Part shown: one piece after another, positions 17,340 to 28,918 of the stretch
Position numbering within the stretch: the first letter of the stretch is position 1
Layout of the letters: each line of letters opens with the position of its first letter
Assembly (NCBI RefSeq): GCF_900112895.1
Contig: NZ_FONL01000011.1
Span: forward strand, 1-64,000
Origin: Succiniclasticum ruminis DSM 9236
GTDB taxonomy: Bacteria; Bacillota; Negativicutes; Acidaminococcales; Acidaminococcaceae
DNA: 64,000 nucleotides
Direction: 5' to 3'
Translations under genes and position numbers: made by a program
The notes under the pieces: model-generated
Told to the model about the DNA's origin: nothing
Seen by the model: only the letters and a program-made list of their open reading frames with translations
Database searches by the model: none

Positions 17340-17422
17340 CTACAGAAGAGGACGGTTTGTGAAAATCGTTGCGCAAGTTTTTCCGGTCAGGGTAAAAAAT
17401 TTACACATTTTTCAAAAAGGTG

Positions 17423-17451
17423 TTGGCAAAATGTCGATTTTATTGTAAAAT
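17423..17451 (+). promoter_or_regulatory. Upstream promoter (P1) of the atp operon
   Basis: -35 TTGGCA (17423-17428), 17-nt spacer, -10 TAAAAT (17446-17451). The AT-rich sequence just upstream (including TTTTTC and AAAAAATTTACA) could act as an UP element for this highly expressed operon. Confidence 0.65.
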
Positions 17452-17512
17452 ACAAATGATTTATAGGTTGTATTTTGGGTTGAGGTATGCCCTGGAGACG
17501 CAATTATGTTGA

Positions 17513-17541
17513 TTGAAATATAATCGCCGTTGGGGTATACT
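17513..17541 (+). promoter_or_regulatory. Proximal promoter (P2) of the atp operon
   Basis: -35 TTGAAA (17513-17518), 17-nt spacer, -10 TATACT (17536-17541). Transcription from here would leave a leader of only about 12 nt ahead of the atpI-like start at 17561, just enough for its ribosome-binding site. Confidence 0.65.
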
Positions 17542-17560
17542 CCCGCGCACAAGGAGCAAC

Positions 17561-17968
17561 ATGTTCAGCTTTCAGGGAATGGACAAACGCGAGATCGTCG
17601 TGGCGCTGGCCGGACTTTACAGGCGCCAGGTTTATATAGCAGCGGCGGTGGTTGTGAGTGTCGCCCTGCTGATGAAACCTGCGCTGACAGGGGTCGGGGT
17701 CGGTATCGTCTGGAGCCTGCTGGACAGTCTGTTGCTTGTGATAAGCATACTGAAGGGCTTCAACAGGATGTCAGAGAGGGAACTTAAGTTCCGGGTGTTT
17801 ATGAATTTTGTGAAACGCCTTGTTCTGGCGCTTGTTATGCTGTACCTGGTTTTCAGGTATAATGCCGGTATCGTTTGGATGCTCGTCGTATTTACGCTGA
17901 TGCATCTTGCGCTGGTAGTAAATCTGTTAATTTTCACGGGCCGGAAAGAGCAGAAGAAGGTAAGCTGA
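17561..17968 (+). CDS. atpI: ATP synthase subunit I (AtpI-like)
   Basis: 135 residues with four hydrophobic segments (about 24-42, 45-63, 85-103 and 105-125) in the arrangement of AtpI/UncI proteins, which assist c-ring assembly and possibly Mg or Ca supply. I chose ATG 17561, 4 nt after AAGGAG, over an in-frame ATG 48 nt upstream that would lie inside promoter P2. It is the first gene of the atp operon, 24 nt ahead of atpB, as expected. Sequence similarity in this family is low, so the call rests on position and topology. Confidence 0.75.
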   Translation: MFSFQGMDKREIVVALAGLYRRQVYIAAAVVVSVALLMKPALTGVGVGIVWSLLDSLLLVISILKGFNRMSERELKFRVFMNFVKRLVLALVMLYLVFRYNAGIVWMLVVFTLMHLALVVNLLIFTGRKEQKKVS

Positions 17969-17992
17969 GGGCCGTGAGGAAAGGAGAATAAT

Positions 17993-18679
17993 ATGGGTCC
18001 AGAGATTATTCATTATTTACCCCAGAAGATTGATTTCTTAGGTACCACCGTTCATATGCAGACACTGTATATGTCCTGGCTTACGATGGCTATCGTTATC
18101 ATCATTGTTGCGGTGGCTACGAGCCAGCGTAAGCTCATTCCCTCGGGGGTGCAGAACGTGGTGGAGATGTTCATCGATTGGCTGGGAGACCTGATGGAAA
18201 AGAACATGGGCGTTGAAGGACGCCGCCTGATGACCCCGTTCATCATCACCTTGTTCCTCTACATCTTCGTAGGCAATGAACTGGGCATGCTGCCTGCCGT
18301 TGGCGTGCATTTCACTTCACCTACCAACGACATTAACGTGGCGCTGGGGCTGTCGGTTATGGTTGCCGTTCTGGTATATATAATCGGTGTAGCCCGTCAC
18401 GGTCTGGGATATTTCAAGCATCTTATCTCGCCGACGCCGGTCATGCTCCCGCTTAATCTTTTGGAAGATTTTGCCCGCCCCATTACCATGGCAGCCCGTC
18501 TGTTCGGTAACATCCTGGCCGGCGAAATTCTGCTGGTCGTCCTGAACAGGCTGACCCCCTGGCTGGTTCCCGACATCTGGATCGGATTCAGCCTTGTTAT
18601 CGGTTTTTTACAGGCCTTTATCTTCACGATGCTGACCATTGTTGCTTTAGCACCCGTATTTAAAGCTGTTCACGGCTGA
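17993..18679 (+). CDS. atpB: ATP synthase Fo subunit a
   Basis: 228 residues with five or six membrane helices. It forms the ion half-channels against the c-ring. The essential arginine is Arg169 in PITMAARLFGNILAGE. LLEDFARP just before it, and the C-terminal segment GFLQAFIFTMLTIVAL, are typical. AAGGAG lies 7 nt before the ATG. It follows atpI and precedes atpE. Confidence 0.95.
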   Translation: MGPEIIHYLPQKIDFLGTTVHMQTLYMSWLTMAIVIIIVAVATSQRKLIPSGVQNVVEMFIDWLGDLMEKNMGVEGRRLMTPFIITLFLYIFVGNELGMLPAVGVHFTSPTNDINVALGLSVMVAVLVYIIGVARHGLGYFKHLISPTPVMLPLNLLEDFARPITMAARLFGNILAGEILLVVLNRLTPWLVPDIWIGFSLVIGFLQAFIFTMLTIVALAPVFKAVHG

Positions 18680-18745
18680 TATTGACAGTTGTGGACTGTT
18701 TAAAAAAATTTATTATTTTTATTAAGAGAAAGGAAGATTTTACAA

Positions 18746-18997
18746 ATGGAAAATGCTCTTATGGTAGTAGCTTCTGTACTTGCTGCAGGTTTGATTGGTG
18801 CCGGTGCGGCTTTGGGCGCAGCGCTGGGCAACAGCCGTGTTACCAGCACGACGATTGAATGCATGGCCCGTCAGCCCGAGCAGGCGTCCAACTTTCAGGT
18901 TACCATGTTCATCTCTGTAGGCCTGATTGAATCCATGCCTATTATCGCCATCGTTATCGCGATCGTTCTTGTATTCGCCAACCCGTTTGTAGGCTGA
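18746..18997 (+). CDS. atpE: ATP synthase Fo subunit c
   Basis: 83 residues forming two membrane helices joined by the ARQPE loop (41-45), where F1 contacts the ring. The ion-binding carboxylate is Glu62, followed by Ser63 (GLIESMPII). An ES pair occurs in sodium-type rings, but the tyrosine and threonine ligands of the Ilyobacter/Propionigenium site are replaced (Met64, Ile67 in my alignment) and the helix-1 glutamine is Asn29. The coupling ion therefore cannot be read with confidence. AAGGAAG precedes the ATG. Confidence 0.95.
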   Translation: MENALMVVASVLAAGLIGAGAALGAALGNSRVTSTTIECMARQPEQASNFQVTMFISVGLIESMPIIAIVIAIVLVFANPFVG

Positions 18998-19057
18998 TAG
19001 TCAGGAATCCCGATACACCCGAACAGAAGTATTTTATAGAAAAGGAAGTGTGGGAAG

Positions 19058-19540
19058 TTGGTAAATATTGATGCAACCATTATTGCGCAGGTCCTGAACT
19101 TCATAATCCTGTTAGCTATTCTGGCTAAGTTCTGCTATAAGCCGTTGCTGAAGGTCATGGATGATCGCCGTAACCGTATCATCAATAACCTTGACTCTGC
19201 GGAGCAGACCCGCCTGGAGGCCGAGGAACTGAAGAAACAGTATGCGCAGCAGCTGGCTGACGCCCGTGCGGAAGCGACTGCAATCGTTGATAAGGCCAAC
19301 AAGATTGGTCAGAAACTTCATGATGACTTTATGTCTCAGGCTCAGGAAGAGAAAGAACAGCTCATGGCTACTGCCCGTGAACATATTGAGCAGGAGAAAC
19401 AGCAGGCTATGCTTGACGTCCGTACCGAGGTAATCTCCCTCGCCACGGAAATTGCCGGCAAAGTCGTTTCCGAAAAGCTTACCGGCGCTGAGGATCAGGC
19501 ACTGATCGCCAAGACAGCAGACAAGGTTCTGAACAAGTAA
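19058..19540 (+). CDS. atpF: ATP synthase Fo subunit b
   Basis: 160 residues starting with TTG 19058, 9 nt after AAGGAAG. One N-terminal membrane helix (about 5-24, IIAQVLNFIILLAILAKF) and then a long amphipathic helix that dimerises as the peripheral stalk. The end, VISLATEIAGKVVSEKL then AEDQALIAKTADKVL, matches the normal b C-terminus, where delta docks. No delta sequence is fused to it, unlike the mycobacterial b-delta fusion. A separate atpH gene would normally follow, but only 98 nt separate it from the next coding start. Confidence 0.93.
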   Translation: MVNIDATIIAQVLNFIILLAILAKFCYKPLLKVMDDRRNRIINNLDSAEQTRLEAEELKKQYAQQLADARAEATAIVDKANKIGQKLHDDFMSQAQEEKEQLMATAREHIEQEKQQAMLDVRTEVISLATEIAGKVVSEKLTGAEDQALIAKTADKVLNK

Positions 19541-19567
19541 TCGAGTTTCTTTTTAGAGACTGTATTT

Positions 19568-19638
19568 CCGGCTAAGCAGCCGGCTGAAGCCTTGCGGTTT
19601 TATGCCGCAAGCAATCTCGCCGCCTGAAAGCGGGAGAT
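19568..19638 (+). promoter_or_regulatory. Three tandem hairpins in the atpF-atpA leader
   Basis: Three consecutive stems fill the gap: CCGGCT 19568-19573 with AGCCGG 19578-19583; CTTGCGG 19591-19597 with CCGCAAG 19605-19611; and ATCTC.CCGC 19614-19623 with GCGG.GAGAT 19630-19638 (one bulged base). The last ends exactly before the ATG at 19639. A very strong ribosome-binding site, GGAGGTGAT (19641-19649), follows. The stems may protect or process the mRNA, or tune translation of the fused alpha gene. Confidence 0.6.
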
Positions 19639-21507
<1,869 letters not shown>

Positions 21508-21514
21508 TTGATTT

Positions 21515-22414
21515 ATGCCAAACCCACGCGAAATACATCGGCATATGCGATCCGTTACCAATATCAGGCAGATAACCAAAGCCATGAAGATGGTAGCGTC
21601 CGCCAGGTTGCGTAAGGCGCAGGAACGCGCCATTACCACCAAGCCCTTTGCCGAAAAGATTAAACAGCTTCTGCAGGACGCGGTAAGCGACCGCAGCGTT
21701 CTGGGGCATATCGATCCCAAGAGCATGCCGCTGCTGGAGCAGAGACCTGTTAAGCGTACCGGCTACATTGTAGTAAGCTCCGACAAGGGCTTGGCTGGTC
21801 CGTACAATTCCAATGTGCTGAAACACGCCCAGATGGAATTGATGGACAGCGACGATTACACTTTGATTACGGTAGGGCGTAAGGCCAAGGAATTTTTCAG
21901 CCGCCGCGGGTATGATATTTCCGAGGCGCTGTTTGGCTTTTCCGATAAGCCCAGTTATGAAAACGCGAACGACATCGCCCGCGCAGCCATCAAGATTTTC
22001 CTGAACGGCTCCGTGGATGAGGTTGTGCTGATCTATACTGAGTTTAAATCGGCGCTGTCGTCTACCCCGGTGACGAAGCATGTTCTGCCCATCGTTCCGC
22101 CTGCTGCGGCGGAAGAGACGGCCAGTTCGGCGTCCGGGGCTCAGGCTTCGGCTAACGAGATTATTTTCGAGCCTAACCCGGTAGACGTAATCAAACAGTT
22201 GCTGCCATATTATGTAAAAACGGAGATCTATGCCGCGCTTATGCAGTGCGCCGCCAGCGAGCTGGGCGCTCGTATGACTGCGATGAGCAGTGCCACTGAT
22301 AACGCGTCGGACCTCATCCGCAACCTGGAGCTGTCTTACAATAAGGCCCGCCAGGCTGGCATCACGAACGAAATCAACGAAATCGTCGGCGGTGCGGAAG
22401 CGCTGAACAGTTAA
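21515..22414 (+). CDS. atpG: ATP synthase F1 gamma subunit
   Basis: 299 residues. The central rotating shaft has conserved ends: the N-terminal REIHRHMRSVTNIRQITKAMKMVASARLRKAQ (core ITKAMKMVASARLRKAQ) and the C-terminal ERGA-type helix ALMQCAASELGARMTAMSSATDNA (core SELGARMTAMSSATDNA), then NKARQAGITNEINEIVGGAEAL (core ARQAGITNEI). A low-complexity Ala/Ser insertion (about 190-212, AAAEETASSASGAQAS) lies in the Rossmann-like domain, as in some relatives. The ATG is 7 nt after alpha, with GAGGTGAT spanning the alpha stop. Confidence 0.96.
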   Translation: MPNPREIHRHMRSVTNIRQITKAMKMVASARLRKAQERAITTKPFAEKIKQLLQDAVSDRSVLGHIDPKSMPLLEQRPVKRTGYIVVSSDKGLAGPYNSNVLKHAQMELMDSDDYTLITVGRKAKEFFSRRGYDISEALFGFSDKPSYENANDIARAAIKIFLNGSVDEVVLIYTEFKSALSSTPVTKHVLPIVPPAAAEETASSASGAQASANEIIFEPNPVDVIKQLLPYYVKTEIYAALMQCAASELGARMTAMSSATDNASDLIRNLELSYNKARQAGITNEINEIVGGAEALNS

Positions 22415-23842
<1,428 letters not shown>

Positions 23843-23846
23843 TTCT

Positions 23847-24269
23847 ATGTCCAGTTTAATGCGTTTTGAGGTCCTGGCTCCGGACAAGTATGTACTGAAG
23901 TCGGATGCCATTTCCTATGTGGAAGCGGTTACCCTGTGGGGAGGTGTCGGCATTTTGCCGCGCCACGCCCCGCTGATTGCCGCCCTTAAGGAAGCTCCGC
24001 TGAAGTACCGCGATGCCGAGGGCATTGCTCATTTCCTGTGCATACAGGGTGGCTTTATGGAGGTTAAGGACAACAAGGTTGTGGTTATGACGGAGGCAGC
24101 CGAGACTGCCGATGAAATTGACGTTGACCGCGCCGAAGCTTCGGCTTTGCGTGCCCGCGAGCGTCTGGCAAACCCGGATGACGAGGTTGACATGGACCGC
24201 GTCATGGGCAGCCTGCGCCGTTCGGAAGCGCGCCTGAAGACCGTAAGGCTGGCGGCGGAATCCCGCTGA
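23847..24269 (+). CDS. atpC: ATP synthase F1 epsilon subunit
   Basis: 140 residues from ATG 23847, 4 nt after the beta stop, with GTGGAG upstream. An N-terminal beta-sandwich (FEVLAPDKYVLKSDA, GVGILPRHAPLIAALK, FLCIQGGFMEVKDNKVVVM) is followed by a two-helix C-terminal domain (VDRAEASALRARERL to SEARLKTVRL). It links gamma to the c-ring and can inhibit rotation. It is the last gene of the operon. Confidence 0.94.
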   Translation: MSSLMRFEVLAPDKYVLKSDAISYVEAVTLWGGVGILPRHAPLIAALKEAPLKYRDAEGIAHFLCIQGGFMEVKDNKVVVMTEAAETADEIDVDRAEASALRARERLANPDDEVDMDRVMGSLRRSEARLKTVRLAAESR

Positions 24270-24316
24270 CCAGAACCGGGCAGACCGTGATTTGGTCTGT
24301 ATCAGTAAGGTTTAAG

Positions 24317-24359
24317 GAGGGATTCGTCCGGAATAATATTCGGACGAACCTCTTTTTTA
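24317..24359 (+). terminator. Intrinsic terminator of the atp operon
   Basis: A stem of about 12 bp (GATTCGTCCG arm near 24318-24330 with CGGACGAACCTC 24341-24352), 8-9-nt loop, followed by TTTTTT. It separates the atp operon from the unknown genes downstream. Confidence 0.85.
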
Positions 24360-24489
24360 TCAAAATATCGTAATAATTTTATAAAAATATTTGTAATATT
24401 GTTTGCTGAATTTTCCTTGATCAGTATTTCCTTAAAAGTGTTTTCATGACTGCAGGCGGAGAGTCTTGAAACTTACTGGAGGTGTAAGT

Positions 24490-25521
24490 GTGGCAGTGCA
24501 TCCGGGGGCTGTGATAGCTGTTGCGGGACTTGCCGTTGCGGGTTTTAAATTGTACACGGCTTTGAGTAATTCCGCACAGATTGTCAGAAGCAGTTTGGAA
24601 CGTTACAATGACGAGAAAATCCGTTACTATACCGTTAATAAGCAGGTTCTCGAGACGGTTATTGATTACGGTAAATTCAAGCTGGAGATATGGGATGAGT
24701 TTGGCGCTTTGGCCCAGCTTTTCAGCCGTATGACCAACCCACCCGGACTTATCAGCTATAAGGGGATGGAGAGTGTGCATGCCGGGCGTCCGCAGATGGA
24801 CGATATCCGCAATATGACAGCCGCTTTAAAGGCACTGCATGAGCAGCAGTGGGATGTGCTTGGCACAGGTATGCTGACAAGTCTTGCCATTTATGGAAAG
24901 ACGATGACGCAGAAAGTGGAAAAAGACCAGGTACTGCACATCGAAGGGTTCCCGGATACCGAAGAAGGCGACAGCGTGCTTGACACGATGGGGACAGTTC
25001 AGGCCCCCCACCACAGCGATAATGGCATGATAGAAGAAGGCGCGGTTCTGAATGGAATACTGGGCGTGCCTGTCGTTGTGGATACGGATGCCTTGTATGC
25101 CGAGCTTTGCGATAAACCGATTACTGAACTCACCAAGGATGAAGCCTTCGCCCTGAAGGACCAGATTGACTGGCGCAGCCTGAAACTTGCCGACGCGGTA
25201 GGCCGGATACGCCGTCTGGGTGATACCGTTGACAGCCTCAGGAGTGATGTGGAACGCCTGAGGGACGTATGGAAGAGCAAGATAGAGGGCATCGGTCTGT
25301 TGGTGCAGAGAACCCCGGATTACAACGAATTCAGTCTTGCGGATAAGCAGGATTACCAGTTTGCGGTTATGCTGCAGCGGACCATGCGCCTGCTAACGCG
25401 CCTGGACCTGGTTCTTAAGCGCGGCAATATGTGCGTTCTGAACGCCATGACTATCAACGATTGCAAACGCCAGGCAGCGGAACTGGTGCCGCTTCCCGAT
25501 CCCAATGCGCCCGAAAGGTAA
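24490..25521 (+). CDS. Unrecognised protein with N-terminal hydrophobic segment
   Basis: 343 residues from GTG 24490, 7 nt after GGAGGTG (a TTG at 24466 is the longer alternative). Residues about 5-22 (GAVIAVAGLAVAGFKLYTAL) are hydrophobic and could be a membrane anchor. The rest is mostly helical, with a charged segment around 225-265 (LADAVGRIRRLGDTVDSLRSDVERLRD) that looks like coiled coil. I recognise no family. It is the first of three closely spaced unknown genes between atpC and murA, where Bacillus has other small genes. Codon usage resembles the neighbours, so there is no sign of recent transfer. Confidence 0.75.
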   Translation: MAVHPGAVIAVAGLAVAGFKLYTALSNSAQIVRSSLERYNDEKIRYYTVNKQVLETVIDYGKFKLEIWDEFGALAQLFSRMTNPPGLISYKGMESVHAGRPQMDDIRNMTAALKALHEQQWDVLGTGMLTSLAIYGKTMTQKVEKDQVLHIEGFPDTEEGDSVLDTMGTVQAPHHSDNGMIEEGAVLNGILGVPVVVDTDALYAELCDKPITELTKDEAFALKDQIDWRSLKLADAVGRIRRLGDTVDSLRSDVERLRDVWKSKIEGIGLLVQRTPDYNEFSLADKQDYQFAVMLQRTMRLLTRLDLVLKRGNMCVLNAMTINDCKRQAAELVPLPDPNAPER

Positions 25522-25589
25522 ATGGGGAGGGGCTTTAAGAGAAGATTCAGCGGCCAGGCCGCACTGTTTTTAGGAGGCTAAGGAGAAAT

Positions 25590-25778
25590 ATGGCAAAAGA
25601 TGCTTTGAGCAGTTTAGCCGGCAACCGTATGGGGCAGCTCAAGAGTGAGATTGCGGACCTTAAGGCCCAGCTCAGGAAAGAGTTTGAACCGGATAAGATC
25701 GCTGAGCTGAAAAAGCTTATCAGAGAAAAAGAAACCTACTACAATATACTTGCTGACCGTCGAAGGGCAGGGTTTTAA
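25590..25778 (+). CDS. Small unrecognised coiled-coil protein
   Basis: 62 residues, highly charged, with a heptad-like stretch (GQLKSEIADLKAQLRKEF, then IAELKKLIREKET). No membrane segment. The ATG is preceded by AAGGAG (and by AGGAGG further upstream). Its stop lies 5 nt before the next gene, so the two are probably co-translated. No family was recognised. The good ribosome-binding site and tight spacing argue that it is a true gene. Confidence 0.68.
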   Translation: MAKDALSSLAGNRMGQLKSEIADLKAQLRKEFEPDKIAELKKLIREKETYYNILADRRRAGF

Positions 25779-25783
25779 GCATC

Positions 25784-26275
25784 ATGGACGAGCAGTTATT
25801 AATACGTTTGGCACAGATTGCGATACGCTGCGTAGTAGCGTATTATGTGTATAAGGATGCTATCAAACATGAAGTTCCCAACAAGAACTTCTGGGTGGCG
25901 GCAACCTTTCTGTTCTGGCCCGTCGTTGTGGTGTACCTGTTCTACCGGCAGCGCGCGGCCCGTACCGTGGATCTTTCCTTTGAGCAGAAAGCGCAGCTGG
26001 AGATAGACCATAAGCGCGAGGAAGAGAAGCGGCGCATCGCGGCGGAACGTGCCGAGATGGAGATAGAGCGCAAACACGAGCTCGAAAAGAACCAGATCAG
26101 CGAGGAAGAGCTGGAAAAGATTCGTCTGGAACGCAAGGCTGCCAAGGCGAAGCGCATGAAGGAGCTGGAAGAAGAGCGTGCGGAACAGGAAAGACAGCAT
26201 GCTGAACTTTTAAAGCTGAAGGAAAAGAAGCTGCAGGAAACCGTGGCAAAAAATCTCAGCAACCTGGACAAGTAG
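25784..26275 (+). CDS. Unrecognised membrane-anchored coiled-coil protein
   Basis: 163 residues. Two hydrophobic stretches (about 4-22 IRLAQIAIRCVVAYYVY and 36-54 FWVAATFLFWPVVVVYLFY) are followed by about 100 residues of uninterrupted charged helix (EEEKRRIAAERAEMEIERK and similar) reaching the end. The topology suggests a membrane hairpin with a cytoplasmic coiled-coil tail. It has the last open frame of the unknown cluster and is followed by a terminator. It is not AtpF, since it has two spans and no b-type C-terminus. Confidence 0.75.
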   Translation: MDEQLLIRLAQIAIRCVVAYYVYKDAIKHEVPNKNFWVAATFLFWPVVVVYLFYRQRAARTVDLSFEQKAQLEIDHKREEEKRRIAAERAEMEIERKHELEKNQISEEELEKIRLERKAAKAKRMKELEEERAEQERQHAELLKLKEKKLQETVAKNLSNLDK

Positions 26276-26306
26276 TAAGTAGTAGGATATATAATTTCAT
26301 TACGGG

Positions 26307-26338
26307 CGCTGCGCTTACAGGCGTGGCGTTTTCTTTTT
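26307..26338 (+). terminator. Terminator after the unknown three-gene cluster
   Basis: An 8-bp stem CGCTGCGC (26307-26314) with GCGTGGCG (26321-26328) including two G-U pairs, 6-nt loop, then TTTTCTTTTT. Confidence 0.65.
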
Positions 26339-26399
26339 GCGCCCGCGGCACAGGGGAACTGAAGTAAAATTTTTTCGTTTCCTCTTGCTAAATGACGCT

Positions 26400-26522
26400 T
26401 ATAATGATAGAGTTTAATTGTAAGGAAAACACTGGTTCATTCGTGTTACAAACTCATGGAATCAGTGTTTATTAAGTAAGACATCAAACGTTTTTTTAAA
26501 AACAACGGTAGGGGGTAAGCTT
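26400..26522 (+). promoter_or_regulatory. murA leader: -10 element and an inverted repeat
   Basis: A perfect TATAAT (26400-26405) with no convincing -35 suggests a promoter. Downstream, AAACACTG (26427-26434) and CAGTGTTT (26463-26470) form an 8-bp stem with a 28-nt loop in the leader, 53 nt before the murA GTG. It may be a regulatory structure, and no U-tract follows directly. Confidence 0.4.
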
Positions 26523-27791
26523 GTGGATAAGTTGATTGTCAGAGGCGGTAACCGCCTGGTTGGCACAGTAAAGACGAGCGGGGCGAAGAATGCGGTGCTG
26601 CCTATTATTGCAGCATCTGTTTTGGGAGAGACGCCCAGTCACCTGGACGAGATACCCAAGCTGGAAGACGTACGCACCATTTGCGGCGTATTGAGATATT
26701 TAGGCGTCAAAATCGATGACAGCAGGGAACATGAACTTACCCTGGATACGACCCGGATATCGGCTTATGAAGCTCCATATGAACTGGTCCGTACCATGCG
26801 GGCTTCGTTTGTGGTGCTGGGGCCGCTGCTGGCCCGTATGGGGCATGCCCGTATTTCCCAGCCGGGCGGCTGCGCGATCGGCAGCCGGCCCATCGATCTT
26901 CATTTAAAGGGCTTTGAAGCGTTAGGCGCGAAGATTTCCCAGGACCATGGCTTTGTAGAAGCTTATGCGCCCAACGGGCTAAAGGGCGCGGATATTTATC
27001 TGGATTTCCCCAGTGTGGGGGCGACGGAAAATATCATGATGGCAGCCTGCCTGGCGGAAGGGACCACTACGTTGGAAAATCCGGCGGAAGAGCCGGAAAT
27101 CGTCGATCTGGCCAACTATCTGAATCAGATGGGGGCCCGTATCAGGGGCGCGGGCACGGATGTGATCCGTATCGAAGGTGTAAAACACATGCATGGGGCA
27201 GAGCATATCGCGATTCCCGACCGTATTGAGGCGGGCACCTATATGATTGCGGCAGCCATGACCCACGGCGATGTCATTATAGAAAATGTGCTGGCGGAAC
27301 ATCAGAAACCGTTGCTGGCCAAATTACGTGAAGCCGGTGTACTGATTGAAGAGGATATAGACCGGATCCATGTGGCCTGCCCGGGAGAACTGAAAGGCGT
27401 GAATGTGAAAACCCTGCCGTATCCCGGCTTCCCCACGGATATGCAGGCGCAGTTCATGGCCATGATGACGATTTCCCAGGGCCGCAGCACGGTGATGGAA
27501 ACGGTATTTGAGAACCGGTTCATGCACGTGGTGGAGTTGAACCGCATGGGCGCGAATATTGCTACCACAGGCGCCCGGGGCGCCATCATTGAAGGGCCTG
27601 CCAAGCTGACCGGCTGTGAAGTGAATGCCTCTGACCTGCGGGCCGGCGCTGCCATGATTCTGGCCGGGCTGGTAGCGGAGGGCACGACGACTATCGGCAA
27701 TCTGCACCATATCGACCGCGGTTACGAGGATATCGTCGGTAAGCTGAAGGGCCTGGGCGCGGATATCCAGCGCATCAGCGTAAAAGACTGA
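26523..27791 (+). CDS. murA: UDP-N-acetylglucosamine 1-carboxyvinyltransferase
   Basis: 422 residues, starting with GTG 26523 behind AGGGGGT. It performs the first committed step of peptidoglycan synthesis, adding enolpyruvate to UDP-GlcNAc. The active-site cysteine loop is intact in [15 protein letters not shown] (near residue 118), so fosfomycin sensitivity would be expected on this residue alone. Other motifs are [10 protein letters not shown], the [13 protein letters not shown] segment and the C-terminal [19 protein letters not shown] (core GYEDIVGKL). Length is normal. The gene follows the atp region as in Bacillus. Confidence 0.96.
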   Translation: MDKLIVRGGNRLVGTVKTSGAKNAVLPIIAASVLGETPSHLDEIPKLEDVRTICGVLRYLGVKIDDSREHELTLDTTRISAYEAPYELVRTMRASFVVLGPLLARMGHARISQPGGCAIGSRPIDLHLKGFEALGAKISQDHGFVEAYAPNGLKGADIYLDFPSVGATENIMMAACLAEGTTTLENPAEEPEIVDLANYLNQMGARIRGAGTDVIRIEGVKHMHGAEHIAIPDRIEAGTYMIAAAMTHGDVIIENVLAEHQKPLLAKLREAGVLIEEDIDRIHVACPGELKGVNVKTLPYPGFPTDMQAQFMAMMTISQGRSTVMETVFENRFMHVVELNRMGANIATTGARGAIIEGPAKLTGCEVNASDLRAGAAMILAGLVAEGTTTIGNLHHIDRGYEDIVGKLKGLGADIQRISVKD

Positions 27792-27809
27792 CAGGACGGG
27801 AGAAACAAT

Positions 27810-28832
27810 ATGTTTGGTGGACATACAGACATTGGCATCGATCTGGGCACGGCCAATATTCTGGTTTATGTAAAAGGCAAGGGGATCGTGCTGAACGAAC
27901 CGTCGGTAGTGGCGGTGGAAAAAGCGGGAAACAAGATTCTGGCAGTAGGGGCAGAGGCGAGGGACATGCTGGGCCGCACGCCCCAGGGAATCGTGGCGGT
28001 ACGCCCGTTAAAGGAAGGTGTAATCGCCAACTATACAATTACCCAGAAGATGCTGGAATACATCGTGAACAAGGTGGCGGGAAAGAGTTTCTTTTTTAAA
28101 CCGCGGGTCATGACCTGCATTCCGGTACACATAACATCAGTAGAAAAACGCGCCGTACTGGAAGCTACGATCCAGGCCGGCGTATCCAAGACGTATCTCA
28201 TTGAAGAGCCGCTGGCGGCGGCTCTGGGAGCGGGGCTGGACATCATGGTTCCTTCCGGGAAAATGGTGGTGGATATCGGCGGTGGCACTACCGATATCGG
28301 CATCCTGAGCCTGGGCGGCGTGGTAGACAGCGATTCCGTCCGCATTGGTGGCGACAAGTTTGATGAAAGCATCGTCCGTTATGTAAAAAGGGAATACAAC
28401 CTGCTGATAGGGGATACCACAGGAGAAAGTATCAAGAAGACGATTGGCAATGTGCATCCCGGAGCAGAGGTTAAGAGCATGACGATTCGCGGGAGGGACG
28501 GGATCAACGGTCTTCCGACCACTGTTACAGTAACGTCCGAGGATGTCCGGAAGGCGCTGGAAGAACCACTGGAGACCCTGATTGGGAAAATCCGTTCCGT
28601 ATTGGAAAAATGCCCGCCCGAGCTGTCGGCGGACATTGTGGACAACGGTATTTACCTTACCGGCGGCGGCGCGCTGCTGGGCGGGTTTGCCAAAGTGCTG
28701 GAAGAGGATACCGGCATCCGCGTGTTTGTGGCGGAGAATCCGCTGGACTGCGTGGCCATCGGTACCGGCAAGGCGCTGGAGAATCTGGACAAGCTGCGGC
28801 CCGGCACCGTGTACAGCAATGCCATGTTTTAA
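27810..28832 (+). CDS. mreB: MreB/Mbl actin-like cell-shape protein
   Basis: 340 residues. It polymerises at the membrane and directs lateral wall synthesis. Actin-fold motifs are phosphate 1 DIGIDLGTANILVYVKG (core DLGTANILVY), EPSVVAVEK, phosphate 2 MVVDIGGGTTDIGIL, and the adenosine motif LTGGGALLGGFAKVLEEDTG (core LTGGGALLGG). The N-terminal MFGGHTDIGIDLG and the position after murA resemble Mbl of Bacillus (murAA...mbl), but MreB and Mbl cannot be separated safely from one copy. AGGACGGGAG precedes the ATG. Confidence 0.93.
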   Translation: MFGGHTDIGIDLGTANILVYVKGKGIVLNEPSVVAVEKAGNKILAVGAEARDMLGRTPQGIVAVRPLKEGVIANYTITQKMLEYIVNKVAGKSFFFKPRVMTCIPVHITSVEKRAVLEATIQAGVSKTYLIEEPLAAALGAGLDIMVPSGKMVVDIGGGTTDIGILSLGGVVDSDSVRIGGDKFDESIVRYVKREYNLLIGDTTGESIKKTIGNVHPGAEVKSMTIRGRDGINGLPTTVTVTSEDVRKALEEPLETLIGKIRSVLEKCPPELSADIVDNGIYLTGGGALLGGFAKVLEEDTGIRVFVAENPLDCVAIGTGKALENLDKLRPGTVYSNAMF

Positions 28833-28846
28833 AAACGAAATACTTT

Positions 28847-28895
28847 CAGGACGGTTTGGGAAGGATTGTTTGTGATTTGCTTCCATGCCGTCCTG
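28847..28895 (+). other. Strong hairpin between mreB and the next gene
   Basis: CAGGACGG (28847-28854) pairs with CCGTCCTG (28888-28895), enclosing a second stem GGAAG (28859-28863) with CTTCC (28880-28884). There is no U-tract. It sits 24 nt before the next start codon and may partially stop transcription or modulate translation. Confidence 0.5.
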
Positions 28896-28918
28896 CTGAT
28901 TTTACAGGGTTATGGACA

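Noticed and set aside
19541-19638. A hidden delta N-terminal domain or separate atpH between atpF and atpA
   Set aside because: Only 98 nt are available and they are occupied by three hairpins; no frame resembles the delta N-terminal domain, which needs about 100 residues.
25784-26275. A second ATP synthase b-like subunit
   Set aside because: It has a membrane segment and long helix, but two hydrophobic spans, no b-type N-terminus and no match to the b C-terminal docking sequence.
28610-28918. Upstream extension of the phosphodiester glycosidase frame
   Set aside because: It overlaps mreB in another frame; the ATG at 28919 is directly followed by a proper signal peptide.
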